From positions 1,174,746 through 1,238,745 of the forward strand of contig NW_006500337.1 in assembly GCF_000471905.2 (NCBI RefSeq): a stretch of DNA of 64,000 nucleotides, read 5' to 3'. The notes below the pieces were generated by a model. It was not told where the DNA came from and did not search any database. It saw only the letters and a list, made by a program, of their open reading frames with translations. This document shows positions 35,816-47,701 of this stretch, piece by piece. This DNA comes from Amborella trichopoda (Eukaryota > Streptophyta > Magnoliopsida > Amborellales > Amborellaceae). Every line of letters starts with the position of its first letter. The first letter of the stretch is position 1. A program made the translations under genes and the position numbers.

Positions 35816-38800
35816 ATGACTACAGTAATGGAGGGCACTGTTTTTACGCCTTCTTTGGAGGGAATGAAGCTGGTAAAGTCAGATGAAGGGGAAATGCTGA
35901 CCAAGCCTTTCTTGGATGTTTGCAAGCTCATTCTTCCTGTTATAGGTATTTACAGGTTTTCCTTTACAAGCAAAGCTCGTTTAAAGTAAAATTATGGTGT
36001 TGCTTTTCTTTTGAAATTTGGGATCCATTCTACCTCTGATTGTGCTTTTATCATGCTAGGTTATTAAAGGCCTTTTTATAACTTTCTTTTTACCCTACGG
36101 TATGATAATCCTCAGGCATTTGATGAAGTCATCACATACTCAAGTTCCCTTCATAAGATTTGAAAATTATCTTTGTGCAGTTAGCAGGACTGAATTTGTT
36201 TTCTCAATCATTTTCAGAATCCTCTCACTTTCCTCCTTGCCTAGAAAATAAAACTTCTACAAATGGATTCCATTTCATATAAAATTTGTGACAAGTTGTC
36301 CCCTGGCAGTCAGTAGTGTACGGAAGGACATAATAGTCCTGTGATATCAAAGGTGTTACATTATTAAAGATATGCTGGTCATGCCTACTTTTCTCATGTA
36401 CATGATGGAAATTAAACCCAACTTCTCGTATGCTTGTTAAGAGATGGTATGGTTATGACTTCTTGATTGAATATCTTCAATCTCTGTGGGGAACTATTGT
36501 TCAGAGAACTAGTTCTTCAAAATCCCCAGCTAAAATGAATAAGAAATATTTTGTTTAAGGATTGCCTAGATTTTTATATTTCTTTGTGCCTAATGTGCAT
36601 TGGGAGTTTAGATCATAACGTATTTACCCTGATCTCTAGCTGATAATATTAATTTTCGTTAAAGATTACCACTTACATTAACTCTACTTTGAAGCCTGTT
36701 ATTAATATATTATTTGGCCTGCTACTGATTAAAGGTTCTGTTATTGACACGTAGAAAAATTTGGGGCTGCCATGGCACTTGTGAAATCTGATGTGGGAGG
36801 CAACATCTCGGTATGGCATATGATTATCTATCCTGAATTACTTTGCTCTCTCCATTGAGGGGGCTGTAGATGTTCCTGATATGATTTCAAAGCTCATTGC
36901 TTTACTAATTGTAGTGTCCTATCTATAATACTGAAGACTGAAGTTGATGGTATCAAAATGTTGCATAATGAGGACTCATTACTTGCCTTCTTTATTTTTT
37001 TCAAATTGCAGAGATTGGAGAACAAATACTCTTCAAATCCTTCACAATACCATTTGCTATACTCTATGATAAAAGAAGAGGTCGAAGCTAAAACAGCAAA
37101 ATCTTCTTCTAGTTGTACGAATGGTCTCCTGTGGTTGACAAGGTAGAAATATGAAAACCAAACTCAATTCTATGGCAACTTAACATGGATTTGAGAAATT
37201 TCCTATATTCTGGTGAAATAATTTAGATGATGTCAACTAATCAGAAAAAATGTGATTAAGATGACCTGTTTAGGTTCTAGAAGCGTGTCATTGTAGTACT
37301 CTCACAGACATAGTTGTTGGGTGCATGAGTTTGCACCTACCACTGCTGGCATATTATCTTTGAATGTGTGGTCATTGATATCGGTGAATGATTAAATGAC
37401 TGGGGCTCTTTGAGTTTAGACGAGCTTGGTCCATCTGGACCATCATTTTTTGGGTAGAAATGATATGGATCTTCAAATGGGTTGGCCTACATTTTTTATC
37501 ATTCGTGCTACATTTTCCCATTTGAGGATCTGGATGACTCCTGTGCACAGAATGATTATTTCCCTAATCCAAGTTGATCAACTGCAAAAGAAAATATTAT
37601 TGCATTGTGCTCTAGGAAATATGGATTCAAATGTTTCTCTATCTATTATTATCTCTAGGAAATATGGATTCAATTGTTTCTCTATCTATTAGGTAAAAAT
37701 TAATTTTTCTATCTCTCTCTCTCTTAGGTGAACACTTTTTTTTACTCCAATAACAAGAGTTAATCACGGGTTGCTCAGTTGTTAGACAAACACATGCAGC
37801 ATACCCCAAGACCATTGGCTTGTGTGAATTGCCAAATTATTCAGGATTGTTATGGGATGCATACTTGGTTTTGTTATTACTTAAACTTAGTGTTACTTGG
37901 ACACTCAGTATTTTCCTTGGTATCGTGTGTTGACATGCACCGACAAGCCATCAACAATTGTACGTACGTGTCTGATGAAATCAGCAATTGTTCAGTACTT
38001 TTGACACTTTAAATTAAGGTGTCGAGCTATACTATTTACAAGCATAAGTGGTGGAGTTGATGTCCCCATACTGGGAAGAGTGGTTGAATTCCTGCCAGTG
38101 CAAGTCACCTTATCTACCTTTTTTTTTTATTATTATTATTAAACAAAAGCTTTCTCATTAGCAAAAACCTCACCCCAAGAACTGACCAAAGCAGGTCTTG
38201 AACCCAAGACCTCTTATGCGTGAAGCAAGAGTGTTACCGCAATGACTCCTCAGCAGCTCTTGCACAAGATTGGCATGTTTTAAATTATAGATGTTACTTA
38301 ATGAAGTGGAGATAAAAAAACTCAGGCTTTGGGGCTCAAACATGAGAGATCTTAAGCGGGGTTGTTCACAAGAGGTCTTCACCGCTACCACTATGGCATT
38401 GTGTTTTAAACGTAATATTACTAGAATTTGTATAATATAATTGGAATTTTAGCCTCACATACTGAACGCTTTGATGCATACCAGAAATCTACACCGGTGT
38501 CGGTGTCCATTTAAAACTGCTTATACTGTTATTTCAAAAGTATTATCACTACTGATGGTATTAGATCTCATCTGGTAAGCTGGACATGAAACCCTATTTC
38601 CATTGTTTTAGACAGTTCCATACCACAAGTCCCTTATGCCAAATTGAGAATTGATTTTTATGGGTCAAGAGCATATTTTATCTTTATCGGGATGAACACT
38701 AAAATACCCACTCAGGAAGGGGGGGGGGGGGGGGGAGTATATTAAATGGTCAAGCCCCCTTTCAAAATCAATGAAGTGGTCAATGATCCTATTTAACATT

Positions 38801-40351
38801 AGGACGTTTAATTTTTAAGTTTAATTTCACTTAGCTGCCTCATTGAAAAATGTTAAAAATTTATATTACCCTCATTCAGGATTGGGAGCCCTGAACAAGC
38901 AGGATCATTGCTATAATTGGCCCACTGAAGTGGCCCAAGCCAAATGATTTAAATACCCCTAGTAGTTCAATGTTAGGAAAACAAAACAAGGTTTGAAATG
39001 AAGATAAGTGAGTTCCATGTTTCTAACCCTGAATAACCCAAAGGTATCTATGTTGCTAACAATCAGGGTATTATCAGCATTTAGCTCAGGCCACTTACGT
39101 AAGCCAAGTTATAATGAAAAGGCCCCAATTTTTTCAGGATTCCCAATCCATAACAGGGGCAAATTTGTTTTTTTAAAATATTTTTTGAGGAGGTATATAA
39201 GTGAAAAAAAGAAAAGTAAGGTTGTTTGACCACCTGAAGATTTTGCATGGTGGTTTGATCAAGATGTTTTCCTATTTTTATTTTTTAATTATGCTGGGAG
39301 AAACTAAATTTCATATATGCCTTCTTTTCCCAGGGCTATGGACTTCTTGGTAGAGCTATTTCGCAACTTATTGGAGCATCCTGGTTGGACCATGTCTCAA
39401 GCCTGTTCTGATGCATACACCAAAACCTTGAAGAAATGGCATGGTTGGCTTGCAAGTTCTAGCTTCACTGTAAGACCCCATTAGCCTCTAGGCTGAGTGT
39501 ATCTTGTAAATTCTATCTGGTGTCTTTTGATATCTGTGTTGAAGGAGAAACCACAAGTCCACAACTCTCTCTCTCTATTTTGGCTAAGGTGTGCGTGTTT
39601 TTTACAGGTTGCCATGAAACTAGCACCCGACAAGAAGAAGTTTATGGAGGTCATAGGTGGTGATGGAGACCTCAATGCCGACATCGACATGTTCTGCAAG
39701 ACCTTCTCTCCTCTACTTCAAGAAAACCACAAATTCCTGGTAAAGTTTCATTGGACTCCAATTTTGGTTCAAATAAAAAAGTCCCAAAAATCCCGAGCCT
39801 TTTCTTCAAAACTAGTGATTCACAAATCACTTCTGACTTGGGAATAACCCAAATCAGACTAGATCAAGTGGTTGGTGTTTCTGCGATGAAAGACCCCAGT
39901 ATCAATCAGTTCTCCTGGTTTCTAGCTTGTTAATTTTTATTTTTGTTTAACATAACCAGGTCCAACTCAGTATTCACCCGAGTTGGATCCCGCAAGTCGG
40001 AATCAGACCTCCGGCAAGTCAGAGCTCTACTCTAAAAGCACTATCCAAAACAAGTCCAATACCTACCTGCCTTATCTTGCAAGAAGGGGAGGATATTTAT
40101 GTTACTACATTATAGAGTAACTCTTTTTTGGTTATGTTCATTTTGCCCCTCAATGGTGATAAATGCATTATCTTTCAAAAGTGCTCATATTCCATTTTTT
40201 TTTTCTTTAAACACAAGAAAAGAAAGAGGAAAAATTCCCAAGGTTAATTACCTTTAATGAGTAAAGATAATAAATAAATAGCTAAATAAAAAATTATATG
40301 GCTTTTTGTTTGCAGGATAGCATTGGCATGGATAATCTGAAAGCTTCTTGA
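35816..40351 (+). CDS. GLTP1: Glycolipid transfer protein (GLTP1)
   Basis: GLTP is a soluble cytosolic protein that moves glycosylated sphingolipids between membranes. Six coding exons, 35816-35945, 36755-36810, 37012-37142, 39334-39469, 39608-39739 and 40316-40351, join in frame with GT-AG introns. Two in-frame ATGs exist, giving 206 residues from 35816 or 202 from 35828. The second begins MEGTVFTPSLEGMK and is the start that matches Arabidopsis GLTP1 (202 aa). Numbered from it, the glycolipid head-group site shows Asp52 and Asn56 in KSDVGGNISRL, Arg59 where animal GLTP has Lys, Trp99 in NGLLWLTRAMDF and His138 in KKWHGW. The C-terminus DSIGMDNLKAS is typical. All key residues are present, so the protein should work. 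Intron 4 is 2.2 kb and holds SINE-like repeats and a 17-G run. Confidence 0.96.
37614..37693. repeat. Imperfect tandem duplication, period about 43
   Basis: AGGAAATATGGATTCAA followed by TGTTTCTCTATCTATTA occurs twice in GLTP intron 4. Confidence 0.8.
38039..38128 (+). mobile_element. SINE-like element 1
   Basis: AGCATAAGTGGTGG (A-box-like, 38041) and GTGGTTGAATTCC (B-box-like, 38080) lie about 40 bp apart, with a poly-T tail at 38119-38128. This is the layout of tRNA-derived plant SINEs. Boundaries approximate. Confidence 0.5.
38129..38260 (-). mobile_element. SINE-like element 2
   Basis: On the minus strand, GCGGTAACAC (A-box region, 38231-38249) precedes GGGTTCAAGACCTGC (B box, 38192-38206) by about 40 bp. 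A TAATAATAATAATAAAAAA tail ends the element at the left. It abuts element 1 tail to tail. Confidence 0.6.
38262..38402 (-). mobile_element. SINE-like element 3
   Basis: Minus strand: TGCCATAGTGGTAGCGG (A box, 38382-38398) and TGTTTGAGCCCC (B box, 38331-38342), followed by an A/T-rich tail. It sits directly beside element 2, same orientation. Confidence 0.6.
38719..38735. repeat. Homopolymer G17
   Basis: Seventeen consecutive G in GLTP intron 4. It may be a sequencing-length error or a true G-tract. Confidence 0.9.
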
Positions 40352-40639
40352 GATCTCCGTGCTATTTACGCACCCAGTACGACCAAGCCCTGGACAAACC
40401 CTAAACCTTCAAAAGCTTCTTCAGAGCTTTTGCTTTATCATTTTAAAAGTTTACCTTCCATTTTCTCTCTGACATTGCAATTAAAATAATTACTATTTGT
40501 AGAATTCCAGGGCTGGATTTCAAGTTATGTTGCTGGTCCATTTAAGTATTATTTTGTTGCTAGTTTCTGCTTTTGTTTGTAATTTTTGTGTTTTGATCAT
40601 TTGGCTATTAAGGCTGTGCATGACGAATATAAGATTATA

Positions 40640-40981
40640 CAATTACAAGAGTTTTAAAAATCCAATCGGGAGGGAGAATTGGTCGTTTGGGAAACCGGCT
40701 TGGACAGGCAAGTTAGCCGATTCTCACATCTCCCGTATGAGAATCAGTCAATAAAAAATTAACTAAAGAAAAATAATAAGGACAAAATTAATAAGGAACC
40801 AGTCAATCCATATCACCGAGTTTTTTGATTGGATCATCCGGTTCCTTAAGGAAATCGAGCTAGTGGGCTCAAATCGGACCAATTTTCAGTTTTAATCGGG
40901 AACTAGTTTGCCTGGGACCGATTTTCGATTTAGATCATTGATTCTCGATCTAGATGGACGGGTTTCTAGACACTAGTATAA
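40640..40981. mobile_element. Non-autonomous TE remnant with CGGTT/AATCGG words
   Basis: Starts AGTTTTAAAAATCCAATCGG; its reverse-complemented end TAGTGTCTAGAAACCCG is similar. Dense AACCGG, TCGATTT and CGATCTAG motifs flank an AT-rich middle, as in the elements at 9932 and 21703. No clean target duplication found. Confidence 0.5.
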
Positions 40982-40989
40982 ACTATAGT

Positions 40990-41235
40990 GCGGGTTAGCA
41001 TAAGACCGCTTCTTTATAATGAAAAAAAGTAAGACAATACTTTGAAACCCCACCAAAGAATGCACTTCTTGGCTTGAATTTATAAACACTTGCAAATGGA
41101 CGATCTAGATAATGTGTTGCACAATGCATTAATTTTACTTTGGAATCCATAGTTTCAAATTCATAATTGTCAAGGTTAAGATCTACAAGTTCAGGTTTCA
41201 ACTTTGGAACAACCTTTTCTAGCGAGGACTTTAAA
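40990..41235. repeat. Element with the shared core (GGACGATCTAGATAAT)
   Basis: Contains GGACGATCTAGATAATGTG and TTGCACAATGCATTAATTTTA at 41098-41138, the core shared with families B and C. Confidence 0.5.
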
Positions 41236-41542
41236 AAGCTTAAGCCCCATGCTGATTTTTTTTTTTATAAACTCTATCCAGCATAAACAATAATAAAGTT
41301 TAGGAAAAGTATGCGTAGATTTTTATTTACTTTTAATACAAAGAGATTATAATATCTAAATAAGTGGACAAAGCCAAATACGTATTGAACCAAGAAAATT
41401 TAAAATGATTGTTTTTTCTCTTACGGGGAAAACACACTACCTCACCAATGTGCTTTGCTTTTGGCTGCCTGAGCCACATGGCGATGAGAGACCTGTATTT
41501 AATATCCTTTAGTCTTGGCATCAAAATCACCACCATGGATTG

Positions 41543-41771
41543 TCTATAAAGACACTATTTATCTTTTATATATGTAGGTTACAATCATTTTTGTCTCTTA
41601 AATTTGAAAATAGGTGCTTGTAAGGGTATCATTGAATAGACACACATCTACAAAAAAAAATATTGGACTTCATGACTCACCTCAAGCCATCTAATTTAAC
41701 ATCTAATGAGTGAAAATATTTTTGACTTTTATATATAAAAGATAAATGATCTCTTTGTAAATAATCCCTTA
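41543..41771 (+). mobile_element. Family F MITE, copy 2
   Basis: Inverted ends: ACACTATTTATCTTTTATATAT on the left against the reverse complement of TATATAAAAGATAAATGATC on the right. The interior matches the reverse of 32165-32405. Confidence 0.7.
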
Positions 41772-41944
41772 TTTAGATTTTGTACTTTTTGAAAGCTAAT
41801 TCTCGAGACTCGACCATTTCCGCAAAGGGAGGAATGAGGAGCGAGGACTAAGAATTTACACACTTGTGGGAATTGGGTAATGATTCAAAATGACGCAAAA
41901 GCGAGAAAATATTTTTTAGAAAAATTCGAGGAAACTAAATAGAG

Positions 41945-42265
41945 AAAAAGGGTGCCGCTTATATGAAGCATCAACTTTAAGTAATCAAAGTAAGGCACAC
42001 TTTCAAATATATGTCAAAAACTTTAGAATTGCCTGAAAAATCTATTTTTACCCCTTATTGTAAAAATTAAAGCTTAAAAATGATGCAAATTAAGAAGATC
42101 TCTAATCACTTGAAAATCATAAAAATGAACAGTCTAGATGATGCACTATTTTTAGAACTTAAGTCTTTATTCTTGTAGCCATACATTTCGATGTTGAGGT
42201 GATTAAGTGAAAGATTTTACAGTATTAGAACAACTTTCTCCATTGCATTTTTATATAATAAGGTT
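41945..42265. mobile_element. AT-rich element with shared core
   Basis: Contains AACAGTCTAGATGATGCAC and ACTATTTTTAGAACTTAAG at about 42127-42165. Ends have GCTTATATGAAGCA and GACGCCTTATATAAAA, loosely inverted. Confidence 0.5.
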
Positions 42266-42333
42266 GACGCCTTATATAAAAAATTTTGTTTGCAAAATAT
42301 TTAATTTGTACAAACTAGCCCCTTTTAGAAAAT

Positions 42334-43113
42334 GGTTATGTTAGGGTACTCACACTATAGAGCGTTTTATAATTGTACACAATAAATTTTGGACACTTAT
42401 ATACACTTATTTTGTAATACAATTTTTTTTGGTAATGGTACTTTTTGTCATTAAGAGTGATATAATAAATATTTCTATCAGAAACTAGTGAAATTTTATT
42501 ATCTATGTGGGTAATGTCACACCCCATGTGGATGATGTAATTATCTACTATAATTAATAAGGGTTTTGTTAGGCTATAAGAGTGTATAGCATTAAAGTCC
42601 AAACATTTTCTAACACATAAATACCAAAAATTCTAAGTAGGGGCATTTTTATCATGCAGAAGGGTAAAATGGATATTTATATAAGAAAATAGTGACATTC
42701 TATTAGTAGTTAATAGACAATTAATGTATCATGTCGGTGATATTAGACACCATGTCGGTGATATCATTGTCCACTATTGTTAGTAAATATTTTTATTTTT
42801 ATTAGGAATTTATACTTTACCTTTGACTAATTATTTAAAATACCTCTAGACAAAAAATTATTATAGTATAGGATATTTGTATCTAAGTATCCAAAAACAT
42901 TGAGGACCTTAAATGTATATACCACCAAGTGTATAGCCTATTAATTAATAAATGTTTTTCTTTTTATCATGAATTTCTACCTTGCTATTAAATAATTACT
43001 TAAAACACCCTTAGGCAAAAATATTACTATATAATAAGGGTAGGGCATCGAGTGTCCAAATATATTGAGCATATTGATGAAATACTCAAATAGATGAGTA
43101 CCCTAACATAACC
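42334..43113. mobile_element. 780-bp MITE with GGTTATGTTAGGGTACTCA ends
   Basis: The left end GGTTATGTTAGGGTACTCA is the exact reverse complement of the right end (43095-43113). The interior is AT-rich and partly self-similar: ATGTCGGTGATATTAGACACC then CATGTCGGTGATATCA at 42733-42764, and two AGTGTATAGC stretches. No coding sequence. Target duplication unclear. Confidence 0.8.
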
Positions 43114-43309
43114 CTTTAAAAAAGGGAAATTGCTAATGATTTGATGAAGCTTTATGTTATTGTTATGTTTATTTTTATTTTTATTTTTTATTTTGTTTAT
43201 TGCTAATTTATGCTGAGAAAACAACTATTTTTTTCCCGACCATTCTTATAAATTCCTCTATAAAGGCTTTAGGTTTTAAATTTGATAACTTCTCCTTAAA
43301 AAAAAAAAA

Positions 43310-43724
43310 AAAGAGCCAGGGATCAAAGGTGGGGGCTTAAGAGTACAAGGGCAAAATAGAATGGAATTTGAAGAGAGAAGAACGATACACGTATTGAGAG
43401 GTAGAGAAGAAAGAGATGGAGAAGAGAAAGAACAGAACATGGTCGAGCGTAAGAGATTGCAGGGAAGGAGAGGCCCGATCAGCTTAGCCCTAAAAAAATT
43501 AAGGCTCAGGCCACAAAATGTGGCTCGCGGGCCACGGAACCACAGCCCGATGGTAGAGTCAAGCCGAGCCGAGGCCATTATTTTTATCCTTTTAATTTTT
43601 TTATTTTATTTGGCCCTGTCTAAGGCCAGGCTTGGATGATTGTTCAGGGTAGGGCTAAGCCATGATATTCTTGTAGGGATCAAACCGGGCTAGGGCAACC
43701 TGGCCCGTTGCCATTCCTACATGG
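43310..43724. other. GA-rich spacer and GGCC-rich repeat remnant
   Basis: 43360-43450 is purine-rich. 43480-43720 has repeated GGCTCAGGCC, GGGCTAAGCC and CCCGTTGCCATTCC words, the style of plant non-autonomous hAT elements. No gene. Confidence 0.4.
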
Positions 43725-43865
43725 GGGTGGCAATGAACATGGACCCAACTTGAGTCTGGGTATGGGTTTAAAAATTGAACCTGGTGGGTTGGGTCCGAGT
43801 CCAAATATTGGAGCAAAACACTATTCGGGTCTAGGTTTGGGTCCATGTGGACCCAATCTGAATAG
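43725..43865. mobile_element. Partial GGGGTGGCAATG element
   Basis: Begins GGGGGTGGCAATGAACATGG and continues with GGGTCTAGGTTTGGGTCC-like words. No matching right end (TTGCCACCCC) was found, so it is truncated or diverged. Confidence 0.5.
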
Positions 43866-43954
43866 TATTATTATTTGAATAATAATTAATACAAAGTATT
43901 TTAATAATATTGAATAAATATAATTATATTAGTTATAATATCTAAATAAGAACG

Positions 43955-44330
43955 CAGTTTCTATAAGGCATATCTCTAAATTTTATCATAACATGAACTT
44001 TCGGTGTAAAAATTTATTAGGATTATCTAAAATCTATTTTCATATCTAATTATAAAATTTTAAATTCCAAAAATGATTAAAATCAAGTAGATCTATAAAT
44101 TTATAAAAATCTTGAACATGGACGGTCTAGATAATATGTTGCAAGATATACTATTTATGAGACTCAAAATCCTTTTTTTTTCTCATATTTATACATCTCA
44201 ATGATCAATTAGAAAGTTTTTGATCATCAAAACAACCTTTTAGAATGGATATTTTTGAGATGCATATGTAATTCTACGTTTTAAAATTGCAACTTTATAT
44301 AAACTTTTTCCTTGAAATAACACACGTATA
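43955..44330. mobile_element. AT-rich element with the clearest shared core
   Basis: Carries ATGGACGGTCTAGATAATAT, GTTGCAAGATATACTATTTA and GAGACTCAAAATCC (44118-44172), the best match to the core shared across the window. Confidence 0.55.
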
Positions 44331-44349
44331 TATTTAAATGGATTTTTTA

Positions 44350-45831
44350 AAAAAATTTGTTTGGGCCCAATCGGGTCGGCTGAGTTAGAGATGAGAGAGA
44401 TAGGGGTTGAGATAGAATTGAAGGGGAGGAGAGAGAGAGACGCGTGTTAGAATCTTTAGATATTATGTGGGAAGCAAAGAACATGGTGAGACGCCAGCAC
44501 GAACCCACGCCTTTACGTTTCTCTCTCTCTACAAAACGTTTCTCTCTCTCTATAAATTTAGAGAGATAAAAAGCTCCCATGTTTCTCTCACTACAATTGG
44601 AGGCAGAGAGAGAGACCCCAGTCTGTCTCACACGGCTTTAGTTTCTCTCACCTCAATTCTAGAGAGAGAATGAAACAAAAAAAATTTAGAGAGAGAAAGA
44701 GGAAGAGAGAGACCCGCTCTCCAGTAAAACTATTAATCTCTCTTTTGGGGGATGGCCGTTAAAACTCGTGGCTGGGCCCCGCCCTACTGAAACCTTTCAA
44801 AATTTTCCGTTAAATCGGACCGTTCATCTCTTCAATCTCTTCTCTCTCTCTAACCGTTTATGCCACCCCATTGCCCTCCACCCCACCATTGAAAGCCTCA
44901 ATTTTAAGCTCTCTCTCTCTAAAACTTCAATTCACCCCACATTTGTAAGCTCTCTCTCTCTAAAACCGCATTTCACCTCCCTCTCTTCTTGCTCTTTGCA
45001 CTGCAAACTCTCCTCAAAGAGCAAAAATTGGGGTTTGGGTCCCTCCCCCCCCCCTCTTCCTCTTCTTCACTGTAGGGGACAGGATCTAAAAAAGGTCATT
45101 TGGGAGTTTTGTTCAATTAATTGTCTCTTTTTGGGAGAGAAGAAAGGGTTTATCGAGATGAAATTATGCCTGTTCGACCGGATTATAGGCCAGCAATTGC
45201 AGTTCATCACATGATTCAGGCACTCTTCAGTCTGAGGTTTTCCGAGGGAGCCAATTCTGTTCTGAAGGTACCTTCAATTAAACAAAACCATAATTAGTAC
45301 ATAGAACAATAAATAAGAAGGATTTTCCATGAAAATATTAATGTATATTCATATATCATTTTTATCGTGGATTCTAATTATCGAATGCCGGATTCACGAG
45401 AAAAAACCACGTTCTCGCATTTCCAATAACTTCAAATTTTTTTATTTGTAATTTTTCAGGGGTTGAATTCATGTCACAAACACTTTTTCTTTTTCCCAGT
45501 AGTGCTGTTCATTACCATTGAAATTCCAAATGCTTTCACAATGATCATAGCAGTTCTTGTTTTCTTGTTAAAACTTAAATTCTTTTGTGATTTTGGCTAA
45601 ATCATCATTTAGTATTGCCTCAATTGCACTGATTTTCTAATCTATTTGTCCTTCAATTGTTGGGGTGGTTGAATATGGAGATTAGTGCTGAGGCAATTAA
45701 ACCAAATCATAGAGCCAAGAGACCACAACCAAGCATTTATCCTCCATTGATTCATTTTCTGTTTGCATGAAGTTTGGTTTAATCCTCTTAATTATCCAAA
45801 ATCATCGTATTAATTAAGTTACATAATGCAG
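44350..45831 (+). promoter_or_regulatory. RIC gene 5' region, CT-rich leader and leader intron
   Basis: CT/GA-rich DNA (44370-45010) with repeated CTCTCTCTCTAAAAC motifs, common in plant core promoters and leaders. A probable untranslated exon ends at the donor CTGAAG|gtacc (45267/45268), and the next exon opens after TAATGCAG at 45831, giving a 564-bp leader intron. The open frame at 44768-45214 is low-complexity and I do not regard it as a gene. Confidence 0.5.
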
Positions 45832-45886
45832 AGGACATACCATTCTAGTGGAGGCAATCCGGCCGGTCCTTTCACTGCAATCGGAA

Positions 45887-47701
45887 ATGACGACGAAAAT
45901 GAAGGGACTTCTGAAAGGCCTCAGATATATCTCCCAAATATTTGGTAAATATTTCTCCTCCCATCTATGATTAATTGAAAATTTCACATATTGAATAACA
46001 AAAAAGTCACTAAATTAATTGTATTAACATGACAATATGACGAATGAGCATTCTTCATTTTGGTTTTTCAAGGAATCAGGAAGATATTGAATCCTGGATA
46101 TCAGAATGGCTGGCAATAAATCTTTCTCAATAAATCATGAAATAGTAGCCATTATTTTTTAGTATTTACATATATTATAGAACTCTCAGGTCTCTTTGTA
46201 TTGCTTTTTCATTAATTGTGAAGTATATGACCGGGGCAGGTGGAGGTATGTCATTGATCTGGCTTAAAGTATTAAAAACTTCGTACATAGAAATAATACA
46301 CCTGTTAATATCTAAGTTTTTTATACCGAAGGTAAATGGATTTTATAGTGTGCAATAACTTAACGAATTTCCAAGAATGATAATATTGACTGGTATGTTG
46401 ATTATTTATTTATTTTTCTAATTTGTTTCATTTCTTTTGATTTTTCAGATGTCAACAATGTATACAAGGAACATGAACTGGAAATTGGTTATCCTACCGA
46501 TGTAAGGCATGTAGCACACATAGGTTGGGATGGCCCTTCTGTAAACCCACCAAGCTGGGTATGAACTTTCACCTTTCATTCACAATAGTCTCCTAGATAT
46601 GGAAAATTGTTTTATGCGGTGGGGACCGTATTTCTACATATTCGATGTATAAAGCATCCACTTTAAAAATGGATGCAAACGGATGTTACATCTAAAAATA
46701 ATTGAAATTAACGGTCTAAATATTTTCTTATAGAATTATTATTTTTAATTTTCAAAATTTATTTATTTATTCATATTCATGATCTCCGTATTAGATATTA
46801 CATGTCCTTAAAACTTAGGTCCAAACACACAATTAGACCATTACTTTTTATATACATAGGTCACAAACATTCTAAGCTATAATGTGTAAAATGTGGAATG
46901 ACTCGGACTATGAACGAGGTGAGCAAAAAAAAGGGTGATTTTTTTGTACAAATAGTTACAATGCATATTTTCCATTTCCATTATATATTATTCTTCTCAC
47001 CATAAAACAATGCATGTTTTCCAACGACAGATGAACGAGTTCAGGACTGTTCCGGATTTCTCATCAGCACCACTCAGTCCGTTAGGAGAAGCAAAGGAGC
47101 CAACTGCTACCAGAAGGGCATCACAAGGTGTGCAATTCTAAGTTTTTTTTAGCATAGTTTCAGGAAATTTGATTTGGGTTTGATGAGACAAGAACAAGGA
47201 TTTGTGCTCTCTCAATCTCTCCCATGGAAGAAATAGAATCTCTCTCTCTCACACACTTCTAACAGCCAAAACCTGACCTCTCCCCACACAGACCTTCAAC
47301 AGCAACTTGCAGCCCAGCGCGACTCCCCGGTGCAAGACCCCACCACCAGCCCGGGTCCAGCTCGGCGCCACAAGTCCTCTGGCGGCTCCTCTGTCAACTC
47401 TCCATCCCTCGACTCCTTATCTGAATTCCCAAGGCCCCCACGCCGCCACCAGTCTGCGGGAGTCGCCCTCGACTCCCCCTCTCGAGATTCTCCAAAGGCC
47501 CAACGCTCCCAAATCACCCGCTCGGCCCCTGACTCTCCGAGCAATGACCCTTCCGGAGCACCAAAGCAACGTCGTAGAAGGCCAAAGGGTTCAACTTCGG
47601 GCTCGACGAGGTCCTCAAGGTCCAAGGCCTCCTCTCTCTCCGACCAGGATATGAAATTTAGTGAACACAAGATGAGGAACCAGACTGAAGGTAGTGTTTG
47701 A
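45887..47701 (+). CDS. ROP-interactive CRIB motif-containing protein (RIC family)
   Basis: RIC proteins are plant effectors that bind GTP-loaded ROP (Rho of plants) GTPases through a CRIB motif and pass signals to cytoskeleton and membrane traffic. Exons 45887-45944, 46449-46558, 47031-47127 and 47292-47701 join in frame to 224 residues with GT-AG introns. The N-terminus [19 protein letters not shown] is the short basic, amphipathic leader of the RIC10/RIC11-like group. The CRIB motif is residues 32-48 ([17 protein letters not shown]) with the conserved I-x-x-P, both histidines and G-W-D, followed by [12 protein letters not shown]. The rest (about 57-224) is a Ser/Pro/Arg-rich, probably disordered tail with SPSLDS and SPSRDS phosphorylation-like motifs and a basic RRRRPKGS stretch. 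A family A MITE sits in intron 2. The family is certain; the member is not assigned. Confidence 0.94.
46599..46825 (+). mobile_element. Family A MITE, copy 3 (3'-truncated) in RIC intron 2
   Basis: Starts GGAAAATTGTTTTATGCGG and keeps the CATATTCATGATCTCC and TTACATGTCCTTAAAA blocks, but lacks the right inverted end. Beyond 46840 a short family F-like stretch follows. Confidence 0.75.

Noticed and set aside
44768..45214. 148-codon open frame before the RIC gene
   Set aside because: Low-complexity Ser/Leu-rich translation of CT repeats; more likely an untranslated leader.
47296..47670. Open frames on the minus strand and in another plus frame over RIC exon 4
   Set aside because: GC-rich shadows; the frame joined to the CRIB exons by in-phase introns is the real one.
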